Shown here one piece after another: positions 1 through 7,700 of a stretch of DNA of 36,460 nt; the stretch's first letter is position 1; every line of letters begins with the position of its first letter. The DNA is taken from assembly GCA_023388335.1 (NCBI GenBank), contig JAEWGL010000041.1, positions 1 to 36,460 of the forward strand, in the 5' to 3' direction. The notes below the pieces were generated by a model. It worked only from the letters and a program-made list of their open reading frames with translations, made no database searches and was not told where the DNA came from. The DNA comes from Pseudomonadota bacterium (GTDB lineage: Bacteria > Pseudomonadota > Gammaproteobacteria > Pseudomonadales > Pseudomonadaceae). A program made the translations under genes and the position numbers.

Positions 1-873
1 GTACTGGGCTGGTTCCTGGCCATCGGCCTGCTGTCGACGGCGTCGGCCTGGATCTTCGTGCGTCAGCTCAACCAGCCGCTCAAGCGCCTGGTGTTCGCCG
101 CGCGCCAGCTCGGCCAGGGCCGTAGCGTGCGCCTGCCGATCAGCGACACGCCCAGCGAGATGGCCGAGGTCTACCGATCCTTCAACCAGATGGCCGAGGA
201 TGTCGAACAGGCGGGGCGCGAGCGCGAACTGATGCTGGCCGGCGTTTCCCATGACCTGCGCACGCCGCTGACGCGCCTGCGCCTGTCGCTGTCGCTGCTG
301 GCCAACGACAATGACCTCACTGACGACATGGTCCGCGACATCGAGGACATGGATGCCATCCTCGACCAGTTCCTGGCGTTCATCCGCGATGGCCGTGACG
401 AGCCGCTGGAGCAGGTCGACCTGTCGGACCTGGTGCGTGAGGTGGTGGCGCCGTTCAACCAGCCGGAAGAACGCGTGCGCCTGTGCCTGGAGCCGATCCC
501 ACCTTTCCCGCTACGGCGTGTCTCGCTCAAGCGTCTGCTCAACAACCTGATCGGCAACGCGCTTTACCATGGTGGCCAAGGGGTCGAGGTGGCGGCCTAT
601 GTGTCGGGCGATCACAGCGCACCCTACGTGGTGCTGAGTGTGCTCGACCGGGGTACGGGCATCGATCCTGCCGAACTCGAGGCCATCTTCAACCCGTTCA
701 TCCGCGGTGACCGCGCGCGCAGCGGCAAGGGCACGGGGCTGGGCCTTGCCATCGTCAAACGGATTGCTGCCCAGCATGGCGGCAACGTCGAGTTGCGCAA
801 CCGCTCCGGCGGCGGCATCGAGGCCCGTGTGCGCCTTCCCCTGGGCCTGCTGCTGCCGCGCGACGCGGTCTGA
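1..873 (+). CDS. envZ: Osmosensor histidine kinase EnvZ (3' part)
   Basis: Partial gene, open at the left edge, with 290 codons present. The first 20 visible codons encode the end of a transmembrane helix. A HAMP linker follows (RQLNQPLKRL and onward), then a HisKA dimerisation/phosphoacceptor domain with the H-box GVSHDLRTPLTR (His at window codon 84). The HATPase domain has an N-box (LLNNLIGNALYHGG), a G1 box (DRGTGID) and a G2 box (GKGTGLGLAIVKRI). EnvZ autophosphorylates at the inner membrane and passes phosphate to OmpR, which controls porins and osmotic responses. Identity rests on domain order and on the downstream rimK and nearby hslR-hslO-pckA genes, the usual envZ setting in Pseudomonas and partly in enterics. 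The N-terminal sensor part and ompR lie outside the window. The stop directly abuts the convergent rimK stop. Confidence 0.88.
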   Translation, partial: VLGWFLAIGLLSTASAWIFVRQLNQPLKRLVFAARQLGQGRSVRLPISDTPSEMAEVYRSFNQMAEDVEQAGRERELMLAGVSHDLRTPLTRLRLSLSLLANDNDLTDDMVRDIEDMDAILDQFLAFIRDGRDEPLEQVDLSDLVREVVAPFNQPEERVRLCLEPIPPFPLRRVSLKRLLNNLIGNALYHGGQGVEVAAYVSGDHSAPYVVLSVLDRGTGIDPAELEAIFNPFIRGDRARSGKGTGLGLAIVKRIAAQHGGNVELRNRSGGGIEARVRLPLGLLLPRDAV

Positions 874-1779
874 TCAGCCCTTGCCCTTGGTGCGGGTCAG
901 GTTGGGTCCGCCGTTCTTTTCCAGGTGCTCGATGATCATCCCGGCAACGTCCTTGCCGGTGGTGGTCTCGATGCCTTCCAGCCCAGGCGAGGAGTTCACC
1001 TCCATCACCAATGGCCCGTGATTGGAGCGCAGGATATCCACCCCCGCGACGCTCAGGCCCATGACCTTGGCGGCGCGGATGGCCGTCATGCGTTCCTGCG
1101 GGGTGATCTTGATCAGGCTGGCACTGCCGCCGCGGTGCAGGTTGGAGCGAAACTCCCCGGGCTTTGCCTGACGCTTCATCGAGGCTATGACCTTGTCGCC
1201 GACCACGAAGCAGCGTATGTCGGCGCCACCGGCCTCCTTGATGTACTCCTGGACCATGATGTTCTGCTTCAGGCCCATGAAGGCCTCGATCACCGATTCG
1301 GCCGCCTTGGTGGTTTCGCACAGCACCACGCCGATGCCCTGGGTGCCTTCGAGCACCTTGATCACCAGCGGGGCACCGTTGACCATCTGGATCAGGTCGG
1401 GAATGTCATCGGGGGAATGGGCGAAGCCGGTGATCGGCAAGCCGATACCGCGCCGCGACAGCAGTTGCAACGAGCGCAGCTTGTCCCGCGAGCGGGCGAT
1501 GGCGACCGACTCGTTGAGCGGGAACACGCCCATCATCTCGAACTGGCGCAGCACCGCGCAGCCGTAGAAGGTCACCGAGGCGCCGATGCGCGGAATCACC
1601 GCATCGAAACCCTCCAGCGGCTTGCCGCGGTAGTGGATCTGCGGCTTGTGGCTGGCGATGTTCATGTAGGCGCGCAGGGTGTCTATCACCACCATTTCAT
1701 GGCCACGCTGGGTGCCGGCCTCGACCAGGCGGCGGGTGGAATACAGACGCGGATTGCGCGACAGCACAGCGATCTTCAT
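874..1779 (-). CDS. rimK: Ribosomal protein S6--L-glutamate ligase RimK
   Basis: A 301-residue ATP-grasp ligase that adds glutamates to the C-terminus of ribosomal protein S6. In Pseudomonas, RimK is known to reshape the proteome and to be modulated by cyclic-di-GMP and RimA/RimB. The protein begins MKIAVLSRNPRLYSTRRL and matches the family's usual length of about 300. Visible ATP-grasp elements are the nucleotide-binding segment PLVIKVLEGTQGIGVVL, the VQEYIKEAGGADIR segment and the metal-binding end VMEVNSSPGLEGIE. The start ATG overlaps the rimB stop in an ATGA arrangement, so the two are probably translationally coupled. The gene is convergent with envZ, with no spacer between the stops and no evident terminator. 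Confidence 0.95.
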   Translation of the reverse strand: MKIAVLSRNPRLYSTRRLVEAGTQRGHEMVVIDTLRAYMNIASHKPQIHYRGKPLEGFDAVIPRIGASVTFYGCAVLRQFEMMGVFPLNESVAIARSRDKLRSLQLLSRRGIGLPITGFAHSPDDIPDLIQMVNGAPLVIKVLEGTQGIGVVLCETTKAAESVIEAFMGLKQNIMVQEYIKEAGGADIRCFVVGDKVIASMKRQAKPGEFRSNLHRGGSASLIKITPQERMTAIRAAKVMGLSVAGVDILRSNHGPLVMEVNSSPGLEGIETTTGKDVAGMIIEHLEKNGGPNLTRTKGKG

Positions 1780-2258
1780 GCAGCACCTGTGAACGGGGTG
1801 AGGGTGGCCGGGAAGGCCGGTTTGTCCTGGACGTACTTCAGGCCAGGGTTGACTACCAGCTGGCCGTGGACCAACGCCTTGGATCCCAGCAGTAGCCGAT
1901 AGCGCATGGCCTTGCGACAGGCCAGGGTGAATTCGACTTCCCAGACCCGATCGCCGAGCGCCAGGGGCGTGCGGATCACGTAGCGGGTCTGGGCATGGCC
2001 GTTGGAGCTCTTGATGGTTTTCATGGTCACCAGCGGCGCCTCGCAGCGGCGGTGCCGCAGTTGCAGCACGGTGCCCAGGTGGGCATTGAAGCGCACCCAG
2101 GGCTTGCCGTCGCGTTCGAAGGTTTCCACTTCGGTGGCATGCAGGCTGGACGTGCTGGCACCGGTGTCGATCTTGGCACGCAGGCCGGCGACACCGAGGT
2201 CGGGCAAGGCGACCCACTCGCGCAGGCCGATCACAGTCAGATGGTCAAATGTCTTCAC
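1776..2258 (-). CDS. rimB: Retropepsin-like aspartic endopeptidase RimB
   Basis: About 160 residues of the family often labelled 'ATP-dependent zinc protease' but with a retropepsin fold. The aspartic-protease signature is visible as AKIDTGASTSSLHA (Asp-Thr-Gly-Ala). In Pseudomonas, RimB is part of the rim system controlling RimK-dependent glutamylation of S6. The stop overlaps the rimK start (ATGA). The start is uncertain. I chose the GTG at 2258 (protein MKTFDHLTVIGLREW) because it begins where family similarity would begin and leaves room for the divergent hslR promoter. Longer in-frame starts reach back to about 2411 and would run through the hslR start, which is unlikely. No separate rimA is evident in the window. 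Confidence 0.8.
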   Translation of the reverse strand: MKTFDHLTVIGLREWVALPDLGVAGLRAKIDTGASTSSLHATEVETFERDGKPWVRFNAHLGTVLQLRHRRCEAPLVTMKTIKSSNGHAQTRYVIRTPLALGDRVWEVEFTLACRKAMRYRLLLGSKALVHGQLVVNPGLKYVQDKPAFPATLTPFTGAA

Positions 2259-2367
2259 GATGTACAACCTGCGGATAAGTCGGTGAACTGTAAGCACGCC
2301 GCCAAGTTTTTGCATTCGCAAATTACGGTAGTACAGTTCCGTGAAAGACTGTGTTCGAGGAAATGTC

Positions 2368-2769
2368 ATGGCACAAAAGCCGGAAGACGACGACAAGGTA
2401 CGCCTGGACAAGTGGCTATGGGCTGCGCGGTTCTACAAGACCCGCGCCCTGGCCAAGGCGGCCATCGAAAGTGGCAAGGTGCATTGCCGCGGCGAGCGCT
2501 GCAAGCCGGGCAAGGAGCCGCGGGTGGGCGACGAGTTCGTCCTGCGCACGGGTTTCGATGAGCGCACGATCGTGGTCAAGGCCCTGTCGGTGGTGCGCCG
2601 AGGAGCCCCCGAAGCCCAGGCGCTGTACGAGGAAACCGCCGAAAGCATCCGCCGTCGCGAGCAGGCGGCGGCGATGCGCAAGGCGGGGGCCGTGGGCGTG
2701 ACGACCGACGGCCGGCCGACCAAGAAGCAGCGGCGGCAGATCCACCAGCTGCATGGCAACTACGATTAG
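2368..2769 (+). CDS. hslR: Heat-shock protein 15, ribosome-associated RNA-binding protein
   Basis: A 133-residue S4-domain protein (KVRLDKWLWAARFYKTR starts the S4 fold). Hsp15 binds free 50S subunits that carry a stalled nascent chain and helps recycle them after heat shock. The C-terminus is basic (TKKQRRQIHQL), as in the family. I chose the ATG at 2368 because a GAGG Shine-Dalgarno lies 7 nt upstream; an upstream in-frame GTG at 2341 has no such support. It is divergent from rimB and its stop overlaps the stop of the convergent PAP2 gene by 4 nt. In E. coli, hslR, hslO, pckA and envZ are also neighbours, so the placement supports the call. Confidence 0.93.
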   Translation: MAQKPEDDDKVRLDKWLWAARFYKTRALAKAAIESGKVHCRGERCKPGKEPRVGDEFVLRTGFDERTIVVKALSVVRRGAPEAQALYEETAESIRRREQAAAMRKAGAVGVTTDGRPTKKQRRQIHQLHGNYD

Positions 2770-3569
2770 GCGTCGGCGCGTAGCACGCTGAGGCGCCCGA
2801 GCAGCGGCAGCCGCCCCAGCAGCGCGAACAAGGGTGCGGTCCAGCGCAGCAGGGCCGCACTGGATCTGGCGGCGAGCGGGGTGTAGTAGCTCCAGCCAAC
2901 TGCGAGGATCGCCATCAGCAGACCACCGATATAGTCGTCCTGGCCCCAGTGGGCGCCGGCCACCAGACGCGGCAGCATGAACAGCAGGGCCAGGGCCCAG
3001 ATCACCAGGTGCTGCAGCAGGCGTCGGCTGAACAGGCTCATGAACAGCGCCCAGATCAGCAGCACCGAGGCGTGATCGCCCGGGAAGCTCTGGCTGGAAC
3101 GGTCCTTGAGTTCCCAGCGCGCCTCGAGGTTGGGATAGAAATCGCTGAGGTGGATGGCGTCGGCGAAGACCATCGACGGACTGTTGTGTTGCCAGCCCAT
3201 TGCACCGGTCCACTTGGAAAACAGCGCGCGAATCACCACTAAGAGGATCAGGACGACGAAAAAGCCGAAGAAGGCTTCGCGCACCTGATGCGCCTTGAAC
3301 ACCCAGTTGCCACGGATCAGCAATGCCAGGAGGATCAGCCCGACGACGATGTCGAACGGGCGCAGGCTGCCGACGGTCCAGATGTAACGCCAAGTGGTGT
3401 TGTCGGCCAGTGGTGCGTTGAGGCTGTGGAACAGCCACTCGTCGAATGTCAGGCAAAGGATCTGGCCAAATGGCCACAGCCAGAAACACAGTAGAGCAAT
3501 GGGCAGCAGCGTGCAGGCCGCCAGTGGGCCCCAGGACCACCTTGCTTGGAACAGTGGTCGATTGTCCAT
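2766..3569 (-). CDS. PAP2-family integral membrane phosphatase
   Basis: A 267-residue polytopic membrane protein with hydrophobic helices near residues 14-36, 70-87, 98-116, 167-180, 185-202 and 212-230. Two of the three PAP2 signatures are clear: SFPGDHAS at 161-168 (His166, a variant of PSGH) and R201-x5-H207-x3-D211, the catalytic histidine region. The first signature (K-x6-R-P) is not recognisable. The family removes phosphate from lipid or sugar-lipid substrates (undecaprenyl-PP, phosphatidylglycerophosphate, lipid A or Kdo phosphates) on the periplasmic face; the substrate here cannot be read from sequence. The start is supported by GAGG 6 nt upstream of the ATG. It is convergent with hslR and divergent from hslO. 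Confidence 0.82.
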   Translation of the reverse strand: MDNRPLFQARWSWGPLAACTLLPIALLCFWLWPFGQILCLTFDEWLFHSLNAPLADNTTWRYIWTVGSLRPFDIVVGLILLALLIRGNWVFKAHQVREAFFGFFVVLILLVVIRALFSKWTGAMGWQHNSPSMVFADAIHLSDFYPNLEARWELKDRSSQSFPGDHASVLLIWALFMSLFSRRLLQHLVIWALALLFMLPRLVAGAHWGQDDYIGGLLMAILAVGWSYYTPLAARSSAALLRWTAPLFALLGRLPLLGRLSVLRADA

Positions 3570-3679
3570 AAGATACCTCGAGTGAAAACGGATTACTGAG
3601 CGCCTTGCAACGCGCTGGAACGGGCTTATTTTTTCGGAGCCCGATACATTTTGTCATCATTTTCAGACAGTCAGAACTC

Positions 3680-4579
3680 ATGCACGAATTACCGGACACC
3701 GATTTCACCCAACGTTTCATTTTTGACGACCGCGATGTACGCGGCGAATGGGTCGCGCTCGATCGCAGCTATGCCGAGGTGCTGGCCCGTCATCCCTATC
3801 CGCAACCGGTGGCCCAGCTGCTGGGCGAGTTGATGGCAGCGGCTGCGCTGCTGGTCGGTGCGCTCAAGTTCGACGGGCTGCTCGTGCTGCAGGCCCGCTC
3901 CCAGGGGCCGGTCCCTCTGCTCATGGTGGAATGCTCGAGCGAGCGCGACATCCGTGGCATGGCGCGCTATGAAGCTGAGCTGATCGAGGACGGCGCGACC
4001 CTGGAACAGCTCATGCCCAGTGGCGAGTTGATACTGACCATCGATCCGCTCAAGGGGCAGCGCTATCAGGGCATCGTCGATCTGCTCGGCGCCAATCTGT
4101 CGGAATGCTTCACCAATTACTTCCTCCAGTCGCAGCAGATCAACACGCGTTTCTGGCTCAACGTCGAACAGGGCAGCGCCCGTGGCCTGCTCCTGCAGCA
4201 ACTGCCGGTCGACCGCCAGCCTGACGAAGACGACCGCGAGGAAAGCTGGCAGCACGTCGTTGCCCTGGGCGGGACGCTCAAGGCGCAGGAATGGGCGCTC
4301 GACAACGAGACCTTGCTGCACCGCTTGTACCACGAGGATGCCGTGCGCCTGTTCGACGTCCAGCCGCTGCGTTTTCGTTGCAGTTGCTCGCGCGAGCGTT
4401 CCGGCAATGCCTTGGTCAGCCTCGGCCAGGAGGATGCGCAGCGCCTGGTGGTGGAGTGTGGCGGCACGGTTGAGATCGATTGCCAGTTCTGCAACGAGCG
4501 CTATTTCTTCGATGCGGCCGATATCGCCCAATTGTTCGCCAATGGCGGGGTCGATGCGCCGTCAGAAACTCGGCACTAA
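3680..4579 (+). CDS. hslO: Redox-regulated chaperone Hsp33
   Basis: A 299-residue cytoplasmic holdase that is switched on by oxidation. In the reduced form zinc is held by four cysteines. Here they are the CxC at Cys234/Cys236 and the CxxC at Cys268/Cys271, with the usual long linker between them. Oxidation to disulfides releases zinc and unfolds the linker to expose the client-binding surface. The length is close to the E. coli protein (about 292). I start at the ATG at 3680 (MHELPDTDFTQRFIF) because the conserved N-terminus begins there; the Shine-Dalgarno is weak. It lies between the divergent PAP2 gene and pckA, as in many gammaproteobacteria. Confidence 0.95.
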   Translation: MHELPDTDFTQRFIFDDRDVRGEWVALDRSYAEVLARHPYPQPVAQLLGELMAAAALLVGALKFDGLLVLQARSQGPVPLLMVECSSERDIRGMARYEAELIEDGATLEQLMPSGELILTIDPLKGQRYQGIVDLLGANLSECFTNYFLQSQQINTRFWLNVEQGSARGLLLQQLPVDRQPDEDDREESWQHVVALGGTLKAQEWALDNETLLHRLYHEDAVRLFDVQPLRFRCSCSRERSGNALVSLGQEDAQRLVVECGGTVEIDCQFCNERYFFDAADIAQLFANGGVDAPSETRH

Positions 4580-4663
4580 AACGATTCAGCTCAGGGGAAT
4601 GTCTTGTCGAACGGCTGAAAACCGCCGTTCTGACAGGAGGGCCCTACTTTTTTTGGGCGTTTC

Positions 4664-4672
4664 TGGCATAAT
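4664..4672 (+). promoter_or_regulatory. Possible extended -10 promoter element for pckA
   Basis: TGGCATAAT fits an extended -10 (TGn followed by a TATAAT-like hexamer) about 87 nt upstream of the pckA ATG, within the 179-bp hslO-pckA spacer. No good -35 hexamer sits 16-18 nt upstream, so this is only a candidate. Confidence 0.3.
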
Positions 4673-4758
4673 CCGGCCACTTTTTTCGCTGTAGTAGTTT
4701 GAAACGAACAACTACAAAACGTTTGGAGCACTCGGCCGCAGGCCGGATGGGGAATCTC

Positions 4759-6300
4759 ATGACGCAAGCCAACAACACCGTCTACACCGACCTGAGCGTC
4801 GATGAGCTGGTAAAAGAAGCGCTGAACCGCGGTGAAGGCGAGCTGGCCGATACTGGCGCGCTGGTCGTGAAAACAGGTCACCGTACCGGTCGCTCGCCGG
4901 CTGATCGTTTCATCGTCGAAGAGCCGTCCACTCAGGACGCCATCGCCTGGGGCCCGATCAACCGCAAGTTCCCGGCCGACAAGTTCGATGCCCTGTGGGA
5001 CCGCGTCGTGGCATTCAACAACGCTCAAGAGCATTTCGTTTCCCACGTCCACGTAGGGGCTGCCGCCGAGCACTACCTGCCTGTGCGCATGACCACCCAG
5101 ACCGCCTGGCAAAACCTGTTCGGCCGTTGCCTGTTCATCAACCCGCAGCAGTACAACCCTGCCGGTCGTGATGAGTGGCAAGTGCTCAATGTCGCCAACT
5201 TCGAGTGCGTGCCTGAGCGTGATGGCACCAATTCCGATGGCTGCGTGATCATCAACTTCGCCCAGAAGAAAGTCCTGATCGCCGGCATGCGCTACGCCGG
5301 TGAGATGAAGAAAGCCATGTTCTCGGTGCAGAACTTCCTGCTGCCGGCCGCCGACGTGCTGCCGATGCACTGCGCTGCCAACATCGGCGAAGAAGGCGAC
5401 GTGACCCTGTTCTTCGGTCTGTCGGGCACCGGCAAGACCACCCTGTCGGCTGACGAAAGCCGTTACCTGATTGGTGACGACGAGCACGGTTGGGGCGAAG
5501 GCGTGGTGTTCAACATCGAAGGCGGTTGCTATGCCAAGTGCATCGACCTGTCCGAGAAGAATGAGCCGGTCATCTGGAAAGCCATCAAGCACGGCGCCGT
5601 GCTGGAAAACGTTGTCCTCGACGACGCCAAGAAGGCCGACTACGCCGATGCCAGCCTGACCCAGAACAGCCGCGCAGCGTACCCGCTGGAGCATGTCGAG
5701 AAGCGTTCCGAGAAGAACCTCGGCGGCGAGCCTAACGCGGTGATCTTCCTGACCTGCGACCTGACTGGCGTTCTGCCGCCGGTGTCGATCCTGAACAACG
5801 AGCAGGCGGCCTACCACTTCCTGTCCGGCTACACCGCGCTGGTCGGTTCCACCGAAATGGGCTCGGGCGGCGGCATCAAGTCGACCTTCTCCACCTGCTT
5901 CGGCGCGCCGTTCTTCCCGCGTCCAGCGGGCGAGTACGCCGAACTGCTGATCAAGCGTATCAACGGCTTCGGCTCCAAGGTCTACCTGGTCAACACTGGC
6001 TGGACCGGCGGCGGCTACGGCGTCGGCAAGCGCTTCAGCATCCCGACCACCCGTGCCGTGATCGCCGCGATCCAGAGCGGCGCGCTGGTCGGTGCCGAAA
6101 CCGAGCACCTGGGCATCATCAACCTAGACGTGCCAACGGCTGTCCAAGGCGTCGACACTCAGTTGCTCAACCCACGCAACACCTGGGCTGACCCGGCTGC
6201 CTACGACGAAGCGGCCAAGGGCCTGGCCAAGCTGTTCACCGAGAACTTCAAGAAGTTCGACGTCTCCGACGCCATCAAGTCGGCTGGTCCTCAGCTGTAA
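4759..6300 (+). CDS. pckA: Phosphoenolpyruvate carboxykinase (ATP)
   Basis: A 513-residue cytoplasmic enzyme that converts oxaloacetate and ATP to PEP, CO2 and ADP, the entry step of gluconeogenesis from TCA intermediates. The P-loop GLSGTGKTT is at residues 220-228 and is followed by the kinase-2 segment LIGDDEHGWGE. The substrate and Mn-binding parts are also recognisable (TGHRTGRSPADRFIV near the N-terminus, TEMGSGGGIKSTFSTCFG later). I chose the ATG at 4759 (MTQANNTVYTDLSV) because it gives the family's usual length and has a GGGGA-like Shine-Dalgarno. An in-frame upstream start near 4699 would add a 20-residue unsupported tail. Growth on organic acids is consistent with the DctB/DctD pair further along. 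A strong terminator follows. Confidence 0.97.
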   Translation: MTQANNTVYTDLSVDELVKEALNRGEGELADTGALVVKTGHRTGRSPADRFIVEEPSTQDAIAWGPINRKFPADKFDALWDRVVAFNNAQEHFVSHVHVGAAAEHYLPVRMTTQTAWQNLFGRCLFINPQQYNPAGRDEWQVLNVANFECVPERDGTNSDGCVIINFAQKKVLIAGMRYAGEMKKAMFSVQNFLLPAADVLPMHCAANIGEEGDVTLFFGLSGTGKTTLSADESRYLIGDDEHGWGEGVVFNIEGGCYAKCIDLSEKNEPVIWKAIKHGAVLENVVLDDAKKADYADASLTQNSRAAYPLEHVEKRSEKNLGGEPNAVIFLTCDLTGVLPPVSILNNEQAAYHFLSGYTALVGSTEMGSGGGIKSTFSTCFGAPFFPRPAGEYAELLIKRINGFGSKVYLVNTGWTGGGYGVGKRFSIPTTRAVIAAIQSGALVGAETEHLGIINLDVPTAVQGVDTQLLNPRNTWADPAAYDEAAKGLAKLFTENFKKFDVSDAIKSAGPQL

Positions 6301-6318
6301 GCCGGACTGTGTGAAAAC

Positions 6319-6345
6319 AGCCGCCCTCAGGGGCGGCTTTTTCGT
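6319..6345 (+). terminator. Rho-independent terminator of pckA
   Basis: An 8-bp perfect stem (AGCCGCCC / GGGCGGCT) with a 4-nt loop is followed by a U-rich tail (TTTTTCGTTT), starting 19 nt after the pckA stop. Confidence 0.92.
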
Positions 6346-6456
6346 TTGGCTGCGGCCAAGGCCGCTGCCGTCTGGGGTGGGAACAATGGATTCGCTTGGC
6401 TTTTCAGCTGTATGTGGGAAGCTGCTTATTCATGTCTCAAGGACTGCAGCCGCGCC

Positions 6457-6888
6457 ATGAACGAATCGCTCCAGCGCCATCAATACCCTCATTTCCAACC
6501 CATCCTCAGCCGTTACAACGACAGCGATCCCAACGGCCATATCGCCGGTCCTTCGGTGCATGCGTTCTTCGATACGACGATCCAGGCCTACTTGCATCAG
6601 CACGCCGGACTCGACCTTCAGGAAGGCGCGGTGGCGGGCTTCGTGGTGAGTTCGTCCGCGGATTTCTTTGCGCTTCCCAGCTTCCCGGACGCGCTGGAAG
6701 TCGGGCTGCGGGTCGCGCGCGTGGCGGGCAGTACGGTGGAATACCAATTGGCGCTGTTGCGCTTGGGCGAAACGGAGGCATGTGCGCAAGGGAGGGTGGT
6801 GCAGGTGTTTGTCGAGCGCCAGAGCGGCGTGCCGGTGGCGTTGCCTGCAGCCCTGCAGGCGGCGCTCGACGCGTTGCGGCGGGTCTGA
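6457..6888 (+). CDS. Acyl-CoA thioesterase-like (4HBT, hot-dog fold) protein
   Basis: About 143 residues. The segment RYNDSDPNGHIAGPSVHAFFDT is a hot-dog 4HBT-type thioesterase signature: an aspartate followed by the N-x-H turn, where the general acid/base usually sits in the YbgC/FcbC class. The rest continues the fold, with a central sheet and the late strand EACAQGRVVQVFVE. Such enzymes hydrolyse acyl-CoA thioesters in the cytoplasm; the acyl group cannot be predicted. The start is uncertain. I used the ATG at 6457 (MNESLQRHQYPHF), which precedes the conserved region closely, but its nearest purine-rich stretch (AAGGA) is about 13 nt away. An in-frame ATG at 6412 is possible. It stands alone between the pckA terminator and a REP-like element. 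Confidence 0.68.
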   Translation: MNESLQRHQYPHFQPILSRYNDSDPNGHIAGPSVHAFFDTTIQAYLHQHAGLDLQEGAVAGFVVSSSADFFALPSFPDALEVGLRVARVAGSTVEYQLALLRLGETEACAQGRVVQVFVERQSGVPVALPAALQAALDALRRV

Positions 6889-6901
6889 AGCATCAGATTG
6901 A

Positions 6902-6948
6902 GCGCCGCCCACGCGGCGCATCGCGACACAAGGCTCCCGCTCCCATTA
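6902..6948. repeat. REP-like GC-rich palindromic element
   Basis: A perfect 7-bp stem (GCGCCGC / GCGGCGC, loop CCAC, 6902-6919) is followed by a sequence whose reverse complement reads TGGGAGCGGGAGCCTTGTG, resembling the 'GGGAGCGGGCTTG' core common in REP/BIME repeats of the P. putida group. Only one copy is seen, in the gap between two genes, so family membership is by resemblance. Confidence 0.5.
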
Positions 6949-7011
6949 GGGACTGAGTCGATCACACTATCTGCGGCAGGCAGGGCCTTTTGACTCGCCG
7001 GCAATCAGGTC

Positions 7012-7485
7012 TCAGCGGTGACGCCAATTACGCTTGTGCTTGCGATGGCCGTAATGATGGCCGCGATCGCGATAGTGGCGACGGTCGTCGTAGCCACGGC
7101 GATCGCGACGCTCGTCCGCATCGGCCTTGTTACCCATGTAGTTGCCCAGTGCCCCCCCGGCACCGCCGCCCGCGGCCGCGCCGACGTAGCTGCCGGTGGT
7201 GCCGCCTACGCTGCGACCGAGTACGTTGCCGCCAGCGGCGCCCAAGGCGCCGCCAATGGCCGCTTCACCGCGCTGGCGCTTGTCTGCACCGACCGCACTG
7301 CCCGCGGCACCGCCCAGGCCCGCGCCAATCGCGCCGCCGGTGCTGCCGCCGATCTGCTGGCCGACCACTGAGCCGAGTACCCCGCCCAATGCGCCGCCAA
7401 TGCCGGCCTCGGTGGTGCCACCTGCCGAGGCAACGCCGCTGAGCAGGCCAAGGGACAACAACAGAATCGAGGAGTACTTCTTCAT
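7012..7485 (-). CDS. Glycine-zipper domain outer-surface protein
   Basis: A 157-residue predicted exported protein. A signal peptide (MKKYSSILLLSLGLLSGVASA) with an Ala-x-Ala-like end is followed by about 95 residues of Gly/Ala-rich glycine-zipper repeats, such as GIGGALGGVLGSVVGQQIGG and GAAAGGGAGGALGNYMG. These repeats insert into or pack against membranes. The last 35 residues are strongly basic and rich in Arg, His, Asp and Tyr. Glycine-zipper proteins of this kind are usually envelope-associated; no catalytic role is known and I do not assign one. I chose the ATG at 7485 because it gives a proper signal peptide; the longer in-frame extension upstream is not signal-like. Confidence 0.8.
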   Translation of the reverse strand: MKKYSSILLLSLGLLSGVASAGGTTEAGIGGALGGVLGSVVGQQIGGSTGGAIGAGLGGAAGSAVGADKRQRGEAAIGGALGAAGGNVLGRSVGGTTGSYVGAAAGGGAGGALGNYMGNKADADERRDRRGYDDRRHYRDRGHHYGHRKHKRNWRHR

Positions 7486-7557
7486 CAAGAGAGCCTCATA
7501 GGGATGACGAGGCGATCCTGAGGCTCGAAAAGGGGGCTGGCAACGAAAATCCGACGA

Positions 7558-7586
7558 TTGGCACGAATTGTACACAATTCTGTAAG
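7558..7586 (+). promoter_or_regulatory. Candidate promoter with an embedded palindromic operator
   Basis: TTGGCA (7558-7563) and TGTAAG (7581-7586) are separated by exactly 17 bp and resemble a sigma-70 -35/-10 pair reading rightward. The spacer is almost filled by the palindrome GAATTGTACACAATTC (7565-7580; 7-bp arms, 2-bp centre), a typical repressor position. No rightward gene follows, but a rightward terminator does. The palindrome could alternatively serve the leftward glycine-zipper gene. Confidence 0.35.
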
Positions 7587-7643
7587 TCACTGTTTTTACT
7601 GTGAAACTTTATCGTTTTTCGCGTGTCATAGCTTACTTGAGAC

Positions 7644-7675
7644 AAAGCCCTGAACCTCTCGGCCAGGGCTTTTTT
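7644..7675 (+). terminator. Rho-independent terminator reading rightward
   Basis: A 9-bp perfect stem (AAAGCCCTG / CAGGGCTTT), with an 11-nt loop, continues into a run of six T on the + strand. Read leftward, the tail is only TTTGTCTC, so termination of the fdhF-like gene from the other side would be weaker. It is the only signal ending rightward transcription in this gap. Confidence 0.7.
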
Positions 7676-7700
7676 AATGGCTGATTGCCAGCTTTTTTCC

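Noticed and set aside
4630..4672. CTGACA as the -35 of pckA with CATAAT as -10
   Set aside because: The spacer would be 31 bp, far from the 16-18 bp required.
4591..6108. A 505-codon leftward frame opposite pckA
   Set aside because: Shadow of pckA; no recognisable domain and no ribosome-binding site.
7559..7574. Sigma-54 promoter reading rightward (TGGCACGAATTGTACA)
   Set aside because: The -24 half is perfect but the essential GC of the -12 half is AC; a sigma-70 reading of the same area fits better.
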